This document shows, in pieces, positions 52,524 through 61,168 of a stretch of 64,000 bases of DNA. Below the pieces are notes generated by a model. The model was not told the DNA's origin. It was given only the letters and a program-made list of their open reading frames with translations, and ran no database searches. A program made the position numbers and the translations under genes. The DNA is from Pirellulales bacterium (GTDB lineage: Bacteria > Planctomycetota > Planctomycetia > Pirellulales > Lacipirellulaceae), in contig JANQOF010000046.1 of NCBI GenBank assembly GCA_028279215.1, positions 1-64,000 of the forward strand. Direction: 5' to 3'. How positions within the stretch are numbered: position 1 is the stretch's first letter; the number at the start of each line of letters is the position of its first letter.

Positions 52524-53258
52524 CTACTTCAGCCATCGACCGGCGACTAGTAGGCCAGCTCCTGCCATCGCTAATAGCGACAGTGTGGCAGGCTCCGGTA
52601 TTGCGCGGACTTGGTATCCCGAGAGTTCGGTGCCGAGCGGAGCTCCAGCAGCGTCAGCCAGCTGCGTGAAAAAGGTCTGGCTGGTAGCGTCCGCAGTAAA
52701 GGTGCCGGTGAATATTACACCGTTGTTTACTGGGACACCGCCAACATCGATGCCACCAACCTCCGAGGTTCCTACGCCAATGGTTCGAGTGCTGCAGCAA
52801 CCACGATTGTCACCGTAGAACAATTGGATTTCGTAAGGAGTTCCAATGTCCAGGCCGGTGATGGTAATATCCTGGGGATCACCATAACCAAAGTGGGAGT
52901 AGAGCTCGTCGAGTCCAGCATCTCCAAAACTCGGGAGACTTGGGTTGAGCGCGGCATAGTTATTGCCAAGCAGGTTCACCGAAGTAAACGTAACTCCGTT
53001 TACATCGAAAGGAGGGCCAACCTGAGAATCGGCCGTCACTACATCAAAGGCTTCATGCAGGGTGCCTGACGTACTCACCTCCCCGACGGTCGGGGTAGTG
53101 TCGCCAGCCCCCCAGTTAATCGTAGCGGCATCCGCGCTACCCGCCATGATGGCAGCAGCCGTGGCCATGGCACTCGCCGTTTTGGCAAGGCGCTTCCGCA
53201 TCTTGTTGCGGGCGGACGCCACACGACGTTCGAACCAGCTACGTAGATCGACAACCAT
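52524..53258 (-). CDS. short PEP-CTERM protein with CC-motif domain
   Basis: The ATG at 53258 follows GGGAGG by about 9 bases; the frame is open upstream without signal features. At 244 residues it is the minimal member of the three-paralogue family: a basic N-terminus, a signal helix (TASAMATAAAIMAGSADA), the single CC-motif domain (INWGAGDTTP ... GDNRGCCSTR ... FTADATSQTFFTQL ... GYQVR) and the tail IPEPATLSLLAMAGAGLLVAGRWLK. No dockerin-like repeat is present. It lies about 100 bases after the FecR/LamG gene, so it is the first structural gene after the sigma unit. Confidence 0.87.
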   Translation of the reverse strand: MVVDLRSWFERRVASARNKMRKRLAKTASAMATAAAIMAGSADAATINWGAGDTTPTVGEVSTSGTLHEAFDVVTADSQVGPPFDVNGVTFTSVNLLGNNYAALNPSLPSFGDAGLDELYSHFGYGDPQDITITGLDIGTPYEIQLFYGDNRGCCSTRTIGVGTSEVGGIDVGGVPVNNGVIFTGTFTADATSQTFFTQLADAAGAPLGTELSGYQVRAIPEPATLSLLAMAGAGLLVAGRWLK

Positions 53259-53363
53259 CAGAAAAACCCTCCCAGATGAAAAAGAAAAGTTGCCCAAAGC
53301 CCGAAACACAATCGCCCATTGTACCGCAACGACATGGTCTGCGCCGCGGATATCTACCAAAAA

Positions 53364-55196
53364 CTACGGTTTTCCCTTCTCAACCAAACGCACGATCTCT
53401 TGCTGGTTCATTGCTCTACCAACCATCAAAACCTCGTCAACTTTGCCACGTAAGTCATGAAAAGTCACTCCGGGAAAACGCGTGCTATTAAGCCAACTAC
53501 CCAAGCAAACGTCCTCCAACCTAAGTAATCCGGGCGTCAACCCTTGCTGAGAATCAGGGTCCGCCACCATATCGACACTCATTCCATCCATATAGCAATC
53601 GACCTCGCCACTTTCCTGTATCACGAGTGCAATATGCATCCATGTCCTAAGCTGATGCGGTTCGACTCGCTTAGACGATTCCCAGGCCACCTGCGCCTCT
53701 AAGCCACCGTCTTGAAGAAACCCCAGGTGAAACTGGCCATTCTTCCGCAACTGCCAATGAAAATCGCCCGCGCCTTCGTAGTCGGCACACATAAACAGAC
53801 TGACATAGTCGCCCAGTAGCTCGTCGATTTGCACCCACGCGGCGATCGTTAATGCATCGTGTTTTCCAGGGATTCGAAAATGGACGTAGTTGTTAGCACC
53901 ATTTGCAGTGGCGACACCTTCAAACCTAAGCGACTGCTTGAAAGACCATCTACCAGACTCCCAAGTTGCACCCTTAATGTTTCCGTGAAGCGACTGACCG
54001 TCATTAGCTCGCTCAAGGAGCAGTGAGTCGTTTGGTTCTTGGTTGTCGAAGGTATAGTGGGCCAAAACATCGTCATCCTCAGCCAGTTGCTTGCAGTGCT
54101 CCATCCATCGCTCATACGCCTGCTTTCTCGCTAACGTGCTCGGGTCTGGTACTTCGCGAAAGAAGCGATCGTCATTCACCACGGCATCAAGAAACTCGCC
54201 CTCTTGATTAACTCTCGCAGACTCGTTGACCTCAAGCCGCCTCCGGCCGAGTACACCCGCCCCATCCGACACTGATGCTACTACCTCTACTTCTCCGTCG
54301 AAGACGGTTACCCCAACCGTCTCGTCCATCGAGACTTCGACGCCGAACTCAGTGCCTAGATCGACAATCGCCGCATACGGTGTTTCTATCGTAAAACCAA
54401 TTGAATCTGGCGACACATTTCCTACTAGCCGACCGCGCTCGACCCGAATACGGTCTTCAGAGACCAGTGCATACGCAGCCGGGCCCTCAATCAGCACCTT
54501 TACACCCGAGCGCATCTCTAACTCGATTACACCACGATCAAGAGAGTAGGCTCCCGCCCTGTATCCGGCATGAGGCTTCATCGGAACAACTGTCGGTGGC
54601 GAATCACCATCGTCAACATACAACTCGGCTTCTACCGAATCGGATAACACAGCCAGAACCGGCTCAACAACCACTTCCGGCGCGACCTCTTCAGCGGTCG
54701 CCCTATCTGCGGCGACCGCTGTGACCAATTCCTCCCGCGACGCGAAGTGGACGAAAACCATAAACAAACAAGCGGCCATTGCGGCCGCACCTAAATAGAC
54801 AACACTAACCGGTATCTCAATCGGTTGTGGACGGCGACGGCGGCTTTGCTCCAACTCTTCTTCAAGTCGTCGTTTCTCGGCCTCGGCACGCTCTATCAAC
54901 CGAGCTCTCTCTGCCGCCTCGCGCTCCACCTGTCGGCGCGCTTCGCGCTCGGCTTCCGCCAACAACTCTGCCACCGCAATCGGATCGATCCCGTTTAGGC
55001 ACCTGCGCGCTCCCATGCCCCTATTCCAGAGCAGCATTCCATGAACCACAGCCTGTCGCCGATACAGCGCAGGAAACTCCGCATTGCCGATCATCAGTTC
55101 TCGAAAACGCGCCTTTTTTTCCGCGGACAGTTGCCCTTCAAGACACAAAGTCACCAACTCTTGGAACTCATACTCGATCCGCTGATTGTCGTTCAC
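53364..55196 (-). CDS. FecR-LamG membrane protein, probable anti-sigma/sensor
   Basis: This 610-residue protein starts at a GTG whose GTGA overlaps the sigma factor stop, with GGAGGG 6 bases upstream, so it is translationally coupled. Residues 1-75 resemble the cytoplasmic anti-sigma region of FecR-type regulators, 78-120 form a charged coiled coil, and 128-150 a transmembrane helix. Outside, a FecR domain (about 225-330; GAYSLDRGVIELEMRSGVKVLIEGPAAYALVS and TPYAAIVDLGTEFGVEV) is followed by a LamG/concanavalin-like domain (about 395-605). The likely action is to hold the sigma factor until the outer domain binds a glycan or protein. It heads the PEP-CTERM gene series. Confidence 0.92.
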   Translation of the reverse strand: MNDNQRIEYEFQELVTLCLEGQLSAEKKARFRELMIGNAEFPALYRRQAVVHGMLLWNRGMGARRCLNGIDPIAVAELLAEAEREARRQVEREAAERARLIERAEAEKRRLEEELEQSRRRRPQPIEIPVSVVYLGAAAMAACLFMVFVHFASREELVTAVAADRATAEEVAPEVVVEPVLAVLSDSVEAELYVDDGDSPPTVVPMKPHAGYRAGAYSLDRGVIELEMRSGVKVLIEGPAAYALVSEDRIRVERGRLVGNVSPDSIGFTIETPYAAIVDLGTEFGVEVSMDETVGVTVFDGEVEVVASVSDGAGVLGRRRLEVNESARVNQEGEFLDAVVNDDRFFREVPDPSTLARKQAYERWMEHCKQLAEDDDVLAHYTFDNQEPNDSLLLERANDGQSLHGNIKGATWESGRWSFKQSLRFEGVATANGANNYVHFRIPGKHDALTIAAWVQIDELLGDYVSLFMCADYEGAGDFHWQLRKNGQFHLGFLQDGGLEAQVAWESSKRVEPHQLRTWMHIALVIQESGEVDCYMDGMSVDMVADPDSQQGLTPGLLRLEDVCLGSWLNSTRFPGVTFHDLRGKVDEVLMVGRAMNQQEIVRLVEKGKP

Positions 55197-55705
55197 GCGG
55201 GTCCCTCCTCGCCGATCAGCTTACGCTCAATACAATCCGCGAGCACCTTGCGGGCTCTGAATAGTGCCACTTTTACGGAACTCAAGCTCATTTCACACTG
55301 CTCTGCAATGGCAGTCAGTGACAACTCTTGGTGGTAACGCAGTTGAACAAGCCTTGTCGCCCGAGACTCCAGCCGTTTCAAGCACTTCGCCAGAGCATCC
55401 CGTCGATCGCTCACATGATTATCTACCTCGAATCCCCCAGCTACTCGGTCGACCAAATCGTCATCGAACAGTAGGCGATCACTCCGGACGCGCTTACGAT
55501 ATGCCAGAACCTGGAGGTACGAAATCTTATAGGCCCAAGGATGAAACGGCCGGCTTGGGTCATAGTCCGACTCCTTCTCCCAGAGCACCAGATTGGTTTC
55601 CTGCAGAATGTCGTTAGCTGCCTCAGGATCACCAATAAGGGAAAAGATGAACGCAAACAGCGAACTCTGTATCTCCGTAACCAGCTGATTGTACGAACTC
55701 GCCAC
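55193..55705 (-). CDS. ECF sigma factor coupled to FecR/LamG protein
   Basis: This 170-residue sigma-70 family protein uses GTG at 55705. Sigma-2 is seen in SSLFAFIFSLIGDPEAANDILQETNLVLWEK and PFHPWAYKISYLQVLAYRKR, and sigma-4 in LVQLRYHQELSLTAIAEQCEMSLSSVKVALFRARKVL. The Rhodopirellula-type naming for this group is common in planctomycetes. Its stop overlaps the next start by 4 bases (GTGA), so sigma and membrane partner are made in fixed ratio. Candidate regulon members are the PEP-CTERM genes that follow; the sequence alone does not prove this. Confidence 0.93.
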   Translation of the reverse strand: MASSYNQLVTEIQSSLFAFIFSLIGDPEAANDILQETNLVLWEKESDYDPSRPFHPWAYKISYLQVLAYRKRVRSDRLLFDDDLVDRVAGGFEVDNHVSDRRDALAKCLKRLESRATRLVQLRYHQELSLTAIAEQCEMSLSSVKVALFRARKVLADCIERKLIGEEGPA

Positions 55706-57038
55706 AGAGCACCCACAACTGGTTCAGGGTAACGCCTGTCAGATCTCCGCCATCGCTAAGTAATTAGTAGAAACTTGGGAGAGGTTACCATAATATCCCG
55801 AACAATCGAGAATTTGCAGTTCGGCCCCCCCCTGTAGTAGTATTGCCAGACCCTTCGGACCGATGGGTGCCAGTTTTGGAGCACGCCACTGCCGAAGGTC
55901 GGCAGGCAGCAGAAGGCACATGCTCCAGCGAGCTGATCACCTACATCGCCATGATTAGTCTTGTGTCAAAAAGGCTGGCCAAGGCTCAAGACTGACTTGC
56001 AAACACGTTCTAAGTACAAAGGAGGCCTCCGCTTTCGGAATCCACCGCACAGATTCTTCCGCTCCATACGGGTTGAGGTGTTCTAGCTTATTGTTTGCGA
56101 GTGCCCTAGTATGCCGCAGTTCACAGGTCTTCCAGGCGACTGCCACCGATTCCGAACGCATTCATAGGAAGAGCAAGAAAGTTACGCCGGCCTACCTTCG
56201 GGCAGTGATCGAAGAGGCAGTTGCGACTAAACAACATCATTCTTCGATCGCTGGCGACTTTCGAGGAGGATAAGAGTGGCTTAAGCTGTTCCGCGAATCA
56301 CTGCATACAGCTCAGGAAGTCAGTATCGGTAGGTTGTATCGGCGTTCTGGCTGTAGCTTGGATCTGGCGCAGACACTCAACAGATCGTTGAAGTGATGCA
56401 CGGAACAATCCTTCAAGCATCAAATCTCAGAATGACTATCAGATGTACGTGGCCTATGGTGAGAAAACAGACATTTCCGTAGCGACTTCGATCTTCAAGG
56501 CGACCAATTACGGCAGTACATTACGTCGTTCACGATCGGCGCCGCCAAGCAGACGATCCATGCTTTCAAGCTGTTTGAGTGGCGGATCGACAGCGATACG
56601 TCTGCGGACGATGACGGGGTAGTCGTTGCGGAGTGCGAAGCATTCGTCAAGAACCCACAACTCGACCCTGCCGCCCGTTTGGCGGGAGTTCTCGGCACTT
56701 GAGGTTTGCAGTGTCCATTCTACTTAGAAACTGTTCTTGCTGCGCTGACCTGCATCGGTTGTTGCGGCGATGCCGAGCGGTGCCAAGTTGACCGGTCGTT
56801 CGAAAGTTGTGTTGACGGCGATTAACGAGGCAACCCACCGGCCGCTATATCCACGACGCGCAGTGGATGGCGAACGAACGGGTAGCCAATAAGGTTCCCG
56901 CCGCTGCCCGGCCGCGGCGGCCAATGGGTCGAGTCACGGAGTCAGTGTGAAACCTCGGTGGACTCCTGCGCGACCATGGGGGGTGAAGCTCGCCAGTCAA
57001 GATGAAAAAACCCTCAGCGGCTACCGGCGTTTTTCAAG
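55706..57038. other. 1.3-kb gene-poor region left of tRNA-Arg
   Basis: No intact gene is seen. Frames 55739-55921 minus and 56073-56273 plus are short and unrecognised. The only gene-like remnant is at 56443-56702 (listed separately). The region contains the promoter side of the ECF sigma gene near 55706-55800. It mirrors the decayed stretch next to tRNA-Gln at the other end of the accessory region. Confidence 0.5.
56443..56702 (+). pseudogene. frameshifted gene relic
   Basis: A frame from the ATG at 56443 (MYVAYGEKTDIS) and a second frame open from 56463 to the TGA at 56702 (DLQGDQLRQYITSFTIGAAKQTIHAFKLFEWRID ... FVKNPQLDPAARLAGVLG) join into one protein-like sequence if a frameshift near 56480 is allowed. 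The second frame has no start codon of its own. It is not recognised, but the ordinary amino acid composition suggests a decayed C-terminus. Confidence 0.3.
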
Positions 57039-57112
57039 CACACCCCGCAGGATTCGAACCTGCAACCTTCGGATTCGTAGTCCGATGCTCTATCCAGTTG
57101 AGCTAGGGGTGC
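57039..57112 (-). tRNA. tRNA-Arg (anticodon ACG)
   Basis: On the minus strand the acceptor arm GCACCCC (57112-57106) pairs with GGGGTGT (57046-57040, last pair G-U). The D arm AGCTCAACTGGATAGAGC, anticodon loop CTACGAA with ACG at 57078-57076, and T arm GGTTCGAATCC are all standard. It resembles bacterial tRNA-Arg(ACG). CCA is not encoded. It marks the right edge of the accessory region. Confidence 0.97.
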
Positions 57113-57262
57113 GTGGGGTTGGGACGGCCGTGTCGCGAACAAGGTTCGCGACCTTTTGCGAGACCAAGAAGTGTAGCAAATGCGGCATTCTGGGCGAAGG
57201 GGGATCGATGCACGCCAGCGGGCTGTTGAACACGCGGGGCGATTCATGCTAGGAAAACGGCT

Positions 57263-58327
57263 ATGAACAGCGCCCTTGAATTACTGACTACCGACGCCTT
57301 GCCCGACTGCGGGCCGCTGGCGGTGGTGTTTGGTGACGATGACTACCTGAAGCGCGAAGTGTTATTGAAGCTGCGGGCTGGTGAGGCAGTCGATGCGTAT
57401 GGGGGGCGAGAGGTTGAGTGGCGCGACGTGCATGACGCGCTTACCATGACATCATTGTTCGGCGACGGCGCCCAGGTAGTGGTGATCGAAGAGGCCGATC
57501 CGTTTGTCAAAGAGTACCGCGACAAGCTTGAGCATTGGGTGGATGGTGCCCGTGCATCGCGAACACTGGTTCTGGAAGTGAAGTCCTGGCCAAAAACAAC
57601 GCGCCTTGCGAAGGCTGTGGAGAAGGTGGGCCTGGCCGTGGAGTGCGCGGTACCAACCGACAATAAAGGGGGACGTCAATCCAAGTTCGTGGCGGGCGCT
57701 AAGAAGTGGCTGGCACAACGGGCAAAAAAGGCGCATCAGGTTGCCATTGAACGCGCCGCGTGCGACGAACTATTTGAACTACTGCCGTTATCGCTCGGCT
57801 TAATGGACCAGGAAGTAGCCAAACTCTCACTACTAGCGGGCGACAAGATCGATGTGTCGCTCGTGCAAGCGAACGTAGGCGACTGGCGGACGCGGCAAAC
57901 GTGGGACATGATCGATGCAATGGTCGAAGGGCGGGCGGCAGACGCCTTGGGGCAACTTGATCGGTTACTGGCCGCCGGCGAGCAACCCATCGCGATTCTT
58001 GCCCAGGCGGCTTATACGCTACGGAAGTTCGCCACTGCGGCGCGATTGGTCGAACAGGCCGAGGAGGGTGGCAAGCGGGTGACGCTACCACAAGTGGTTG
58101 CCACTGCTGGATTTTGGAAGAACAAGGTTGCCGACGCCGTTCGGCAACTCAGGTTAATCGGCCGTGGCCGCGCCGAACAGTTGACCAACTGGCTGCTAGC
58201 GGCCGATCTGGCGATGAAGGATCACAACAGCGCACCGGAGGCGGCGCGGCTGGAACTCGAGCAGCTGATTGTGCGACTCTCCAAAGCGTTTTCGCCGGGC
58301 GGCGGGCCGGCAAGCGCCGACCGCTAG
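57263..58327 (+). CDS. holA: DNA polymerase III delta subunit
   Basis: This 354-residue protein is the clamp-loader delta subunit, which opens the sliding clamp during replication. The N-terminal AAA+-like domain (PLAVVFGDDDYLKREVLLKL, with the usual degenerate nucleotide site), the LVLEVKSWPKTTRLAKAV helix and the middle domain (ACDELFELLPLSLGLMDQEVAKLSLLAGD ... IDVSLVQANVGDWRTRQTWDMIDAM) are characteristic. The C-terminal helical domain (AILAQAAYTLRKFATAARL ... RLELEQLIVRLSKAF) completes it. The ATG at 57263 follows AGGAAA by about 7 bases. It marks the return to core genes right of tRNA-Arg. Confidence 0.92.
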   Translation: MNSALELLTTDALPDCGPLAVVFGDDDYLKREVLLKLRAGEAVDAYGGREVEWRDVHDALTMTSLFGDGAQVVVIEEADPFVKEYRDKLEHWVDGARASRTLVLEVKSWPKTTRLAKAVEKVGLAVECAVPTDNKGGRQSKFVAGAKKWLAQRAKKAHQVAIERAACDELFELLPLSLGLMDQEVAKLSLLAGDKIDVSLVQANVGDWRTRQTWDMIDAMVEGRAADALGQLDRLLAAGEQPIAILAQAAYTLRKFATAARLVEQAEEGGKRVTLPQVVATAGFWKNKVADAVRQLRLIGRGRAEQLTNWLLAADLAMKDHNSAPEAARLELEQLIVRLSKAFSPGGGPASADR

Positions 58328-58447
58328 CACCTCTTTATAATCGACTTGATTGGAAGCTGGCGTTCTCCTACTATCCACGCCGCAAGTGCTATCGACCGCT
58401 TGGGTCGAGTGGTGGGGACATCGTTTGTACACGAAGCTTCCGAGTCT

Positions 58448-59929
58448 ATGGTTCGAATCGTTTCATTGTGTGTCGCGACTGGGGCCCTGATCGTTGCCGG
58501 GTGCAACTCTGGCCCGTGGATGCAATCGGCATTGAAGTCAGGCAAGCAAGATGCGTCCGGTGAGCCGGTGCTGGCGCAGCCGCGGGAAGGAACTGGCCTG
58601 GCGACCGACCCTGTTCAGCAGGCCGGGGCCGTCACGACTCCCCAGTTGGCTGTTCAGAACGCGAGCACCGCGAGCACCAAGATCACCCCGCTAACGACCA
58701 GCGAACTTGATCATGACGACGCGGTACTACGCGAATTGCAAATGATCGGCGCGGTCGATCCCTTGGCAGCGCAGCAACTGGTTGCGCAACTTGGCAACGT
58801 CAAACCATCGTTGCGTCCTCTTGTTGCACGTCAGTTTCGGACTTCGTGGGAGTACCATCGACAACTAACGGGCGACGCTGATAGCTCAATGCTCACGAAT
58901 GCCCAGCATCCACCCGGTGCCCGACGTGTTGCCCAAATGCCCACCGAATACCAACCTGCTGTGGCGCCGCCGCAAGTCGAGCCGCCGGCTACACGCACGC
59001 CGGTCGCGGCGCCGCAACCTGCCGAGCCGACGGTGCCAGATGTAACGGCTACGCCGGTTTCCCCGTCCGTGAATCCAGCGGCCGACGTTACTGAACCGCA
59101 GGCAAGTAGAGACGCGACAATAGAAGTCGATTCGGAAGTGGCTCCGGCGAAGTTCGAAGCGGAACCCAGGCTCATGCCAGCGGTCGACGAGCAAATGATC
59201 GCGCACGTGCCGATGGTTGATGAGCCGCGTGATTGGCAGGACGTGCTATCGCAAACTATCGATCGCCTCGATGGTGATTTGTCGGACGATCCGCGCAACA
59301 CGAGCGAAGCGTATCAGCACGTGCGAATGCGATTGCTGCAGCTGGCAGCCGGCAACCGCAACTTGGCGCTTGCTCCCATTCCGGGGCTGACTCCCACCGA
59401 ACAAACCTACTGGTCAAACCAACTGTTCGCGATCGCCACCTTGCTCGATCATGAGGGCCAGCCGGACGATCAGCGACGCGCGAACTTAGCCACCGATCAG
59501 CTTGCCGAAGCCTCCGCGAAGTTGGGCGAACTGTCGAGCTTGTCGATCAGCAGCTTGGTATTTTGCAAACAGGTGTACGGATTCGGCGACTACGAGGAAC
59601 CCGATTCCCCAGGATTCGCGCCAGGGCAATCGGTGACCCTCTACGCGGAGATCGACAACTTTCGTAGTGAATCGACCGAGCGGGGCTACCACACGTCGCT
59701 CGCCACGAGCTACGAAGTACTTGATCAGGCCGGAAACCGTGTCGAGGGGGGCGAGTTCGCCAACGTCGACGACTTCTGTCGCAACAAGAGAAACGATTTC
59801 TACATCGAATACACGTTTCAACTCCCCAGCCGCATCTACGCGAGCAATTATCAACTCCGGTTGCTGATTCGTGACCGCCTAAGTGGTAAAATTGGCAATG
59901 CGACCGCCGATTTCGAAATCCACGAGTGA
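58448..59929 (+). CDS. lipoprotein of unknown function
   Basis: The ATG at 58448 opens a lipoprotein signal (VSLCVATGALIVAGC); the frame is open from 58346 but that part has no signal features. The 493-residue protein has a Pro/Ala/Thr-rich linker (about residues 165-240) joining an N-terminal helical segment to a C-terminal alpha-beta domain with a beta-sandwich-like end (VTLYAEIDNFRSESTERGYHTSLATSYEVLDQAGNRVEGG ... DFYIEYTFQLPSRIYASNYQLRLLIRD). Similar C-terminal domains occur in planctomycete proteins, but the function is unknown. Its stop lies close to the start of the sarcosine oxidase-like gene, so they may be cotranscribed. Confidence 0.78.
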   Translation: MVRIVSLCVATGALIVAGCNSGPWMQSALKSGKQDASGEPVLAQPREGTGLATDPVQQAGAVTTPQLAVQNASTASTKITPLTTSELDHDDAVLRELQMIGAVDPLAAQQLVAQLGNVKPSLRPLVARQFRTSWEYHRQLTGDADSSMLTNAQHPPGARRVAQMPTEYQPAVAPPQVEPPATRTPVAAPQPAEPTVPDVTATPVSPSVNPAADVTEPQASRDATIEVDSEVAPAKFEAEPRLMPAVDEQMIAHVPMVDEPRDWQDVLSQTIDRLDGDLSDDPRNTSEAYQHVRMRLLQLAAGNRNLALAPIPGLTPTEQTYWSNQLFAIATLLDHEGQPDDQRRANLATDQLAEASAKLGELSSLSISSLVFCKQVYGFGDYEEPDSPGFAPGQSVTLYAEIDNFRSESTERGYHTSLATSYEVLDQAGNRVEGGEFANVDDFCRNKRNDFYIEYTFQLPSRIYASNYQLRLLIRDRLSGKIGNATADFEIHE

Positions 59930-59982
59930 CGCCCGGCACTTCGGACGAATGCCCACGGCGTGCGAACCCGCACCTTGGCGCG

Positions 59983-61113
59983 ATGCAGCAATACGACACC
60001 ATTGTGGTTGGCGTGGGAGGCGTGGGCAGCGCGGCCACGGCATCGCTCGCCCGACGGGGCAACCGTGTACTGGGCATCGACCGCTTTCGCCCGCCACATG
60101 CTCGCGGAAGTTCCCACGGTGAAACACGCGTCATCCGTCAGGCATACTTCGAGCACGCAGACTACGTTCCCCTGTTGCGACACACCTACGACTTGTGGCG
60201 CGAATTGGAATCGCGGCAAGAAGTTACGCTGTTCCAGCAATGTGGCCTGCTCGAGGTGGGCCCACACGACGGAGAAGTGGTGCCCGGTGTGCTGAAGGCC
60301 GCCAGCGAGCACCAGTTGCCGGTGGAGACGTTGTCGGCCCGCGAAGCGGCCACACGGTGGCCTGCTTTGGCGATTCCGGATGGTTTGGACGTCGTGTATG
60401 AACCCACGGCTGGATATCTTCGTGTCGAACAGTGCGTTACCGCTATGCTTGCCGACGCTAAGGAGCACGGTGCGCAGCTCGTCACCGATTGCGAAGTGCT
60501 CGGTTGGGACGCAAGCGAAGATGGAGTGGAGGTGCGAACCACTGAGGGTGTGTACAAGGCAGCGTCGATGGTCATCTCCGCCGGAGCGTGGTCGGGACAA
60601 CTGCTGGCCGCGTTGGGAATTCCGCTTACGCTGCTGCGTAAGAGCCTGTTTTGGTTCGAGTCGCCTGGCGCGGCCGAGGCCCCTGCCCTGCCGGTGTTCT
60701 TGTTCGAGCTCGGTTACGGAGTTCCGTATGGGTTTCCCTCGCTCGACGGCAAACGGTTGAAAGTGGCGGTACATTCAGGCGGCACGCCAATCGCTGATCC
60801 GTCGCTGCTAGACGACGCCGTGGATGCCAATGAGCAACAAATCGTGGACCGCTTCCTGTCAGAATGCCTGCCAGCGATTGCCGGCCCACCGGTTGACATG
60901 GCGACGTGCATGTACACGATGACACCGGATGGTCACTTTGTGATCGATCGCCACCCAGAGCACGCGAACGTCGTGATCGCCGTCGGGTTCTCTGGGCACG
61001 GATTCAAGTTTGTGCCCGTGCTTGGTGAAGCGCTGGCGGACTTGGCCATGACCGGATCGACGCCGTTGCCGATTGAGTTTTTGTCGCTAGCACGGTTCGC
61101 AACAGAGTTTTGA
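59983..61113 (+). CDS. monomeric sarcosine oxidase-like FAD-dependent oxidoreductase
   Basis: This 376-residue flavoprotein oxidises N-methyl amino acids such as sarcosine or N-methyltryptophan to the amino acid, formaldehyde and hydrogen peroxide. The FAD-binding strand VVGVGGVGSAATASLARRG begins right after the ATG at 59983; a GTG at 59926 that overlaps the previous stop is a second choice. SSHGETRVIRQAYFEH and the Cys309 context ATCMYTMTPDGHFVIDRHP match the site of covalent FAD attachment in monomeric sarcosine oxidase. The C-terminal FSGHGFKFVPVLGE is also conserved. Pipecolate oxidase and N-methyltryptophan oxidase are close alternatives. Confidence 0.9.
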   Translation: MQQYDTIVVGVGGVGSAATASLARRGNRVLGIDRFRPPHARGSSHGETRVIRQAYFEHADYVPLLRHTYDLWRELESRQEVTLFQQCGLLEVGPHDGEVVPGVLKAASEHQLPVETLSAREAATRWPALAIPDGLDVVYEPTAGYLRVEQCVTAMLADAKEHGAQLVTDCEVLGWDASEDGVEVRTTEGVYKAASMVISAGAWSGQLLAALGIPLTLLRKSLFWFESPGAAEAPALPVFLFELGYGVPYGFPSLDGKRLKVAVHSGGTPIADPSLLDDAVDANEQQIVDRFLSECLPAIAGPPVDMATCMYTMTPDGHFVIDRHPEHANVVIAVGFSGHGFKFVPVLGEALADLAMTGSTPLPIEFLSLARFATEF

Positions 61114-61168
61114 TGCTGCGTTCGGGATCAGCCGACCGACGTCAGTTGCCCGAACTGGGCCAAGGCTG

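Noticed and set aside
56647-56924. Short minus-strand ORFs left of tRNA-Arg
   Set aside because: Arg/Thr-rich, without start signals or domains.
33707-57112. Integrative element or prophage
   Set aside because: No integrase, recombinase, conjugation or phage gene was recognised, and no direct repeat of a tRNA end was seen, so only an accessory region is claimed.
59851-60774. 307-codon minus-strand ORF
   Set aside because: Antisense to the sarcosine oxidase-like gene, which has an intact FAD motif and flavinylation site.
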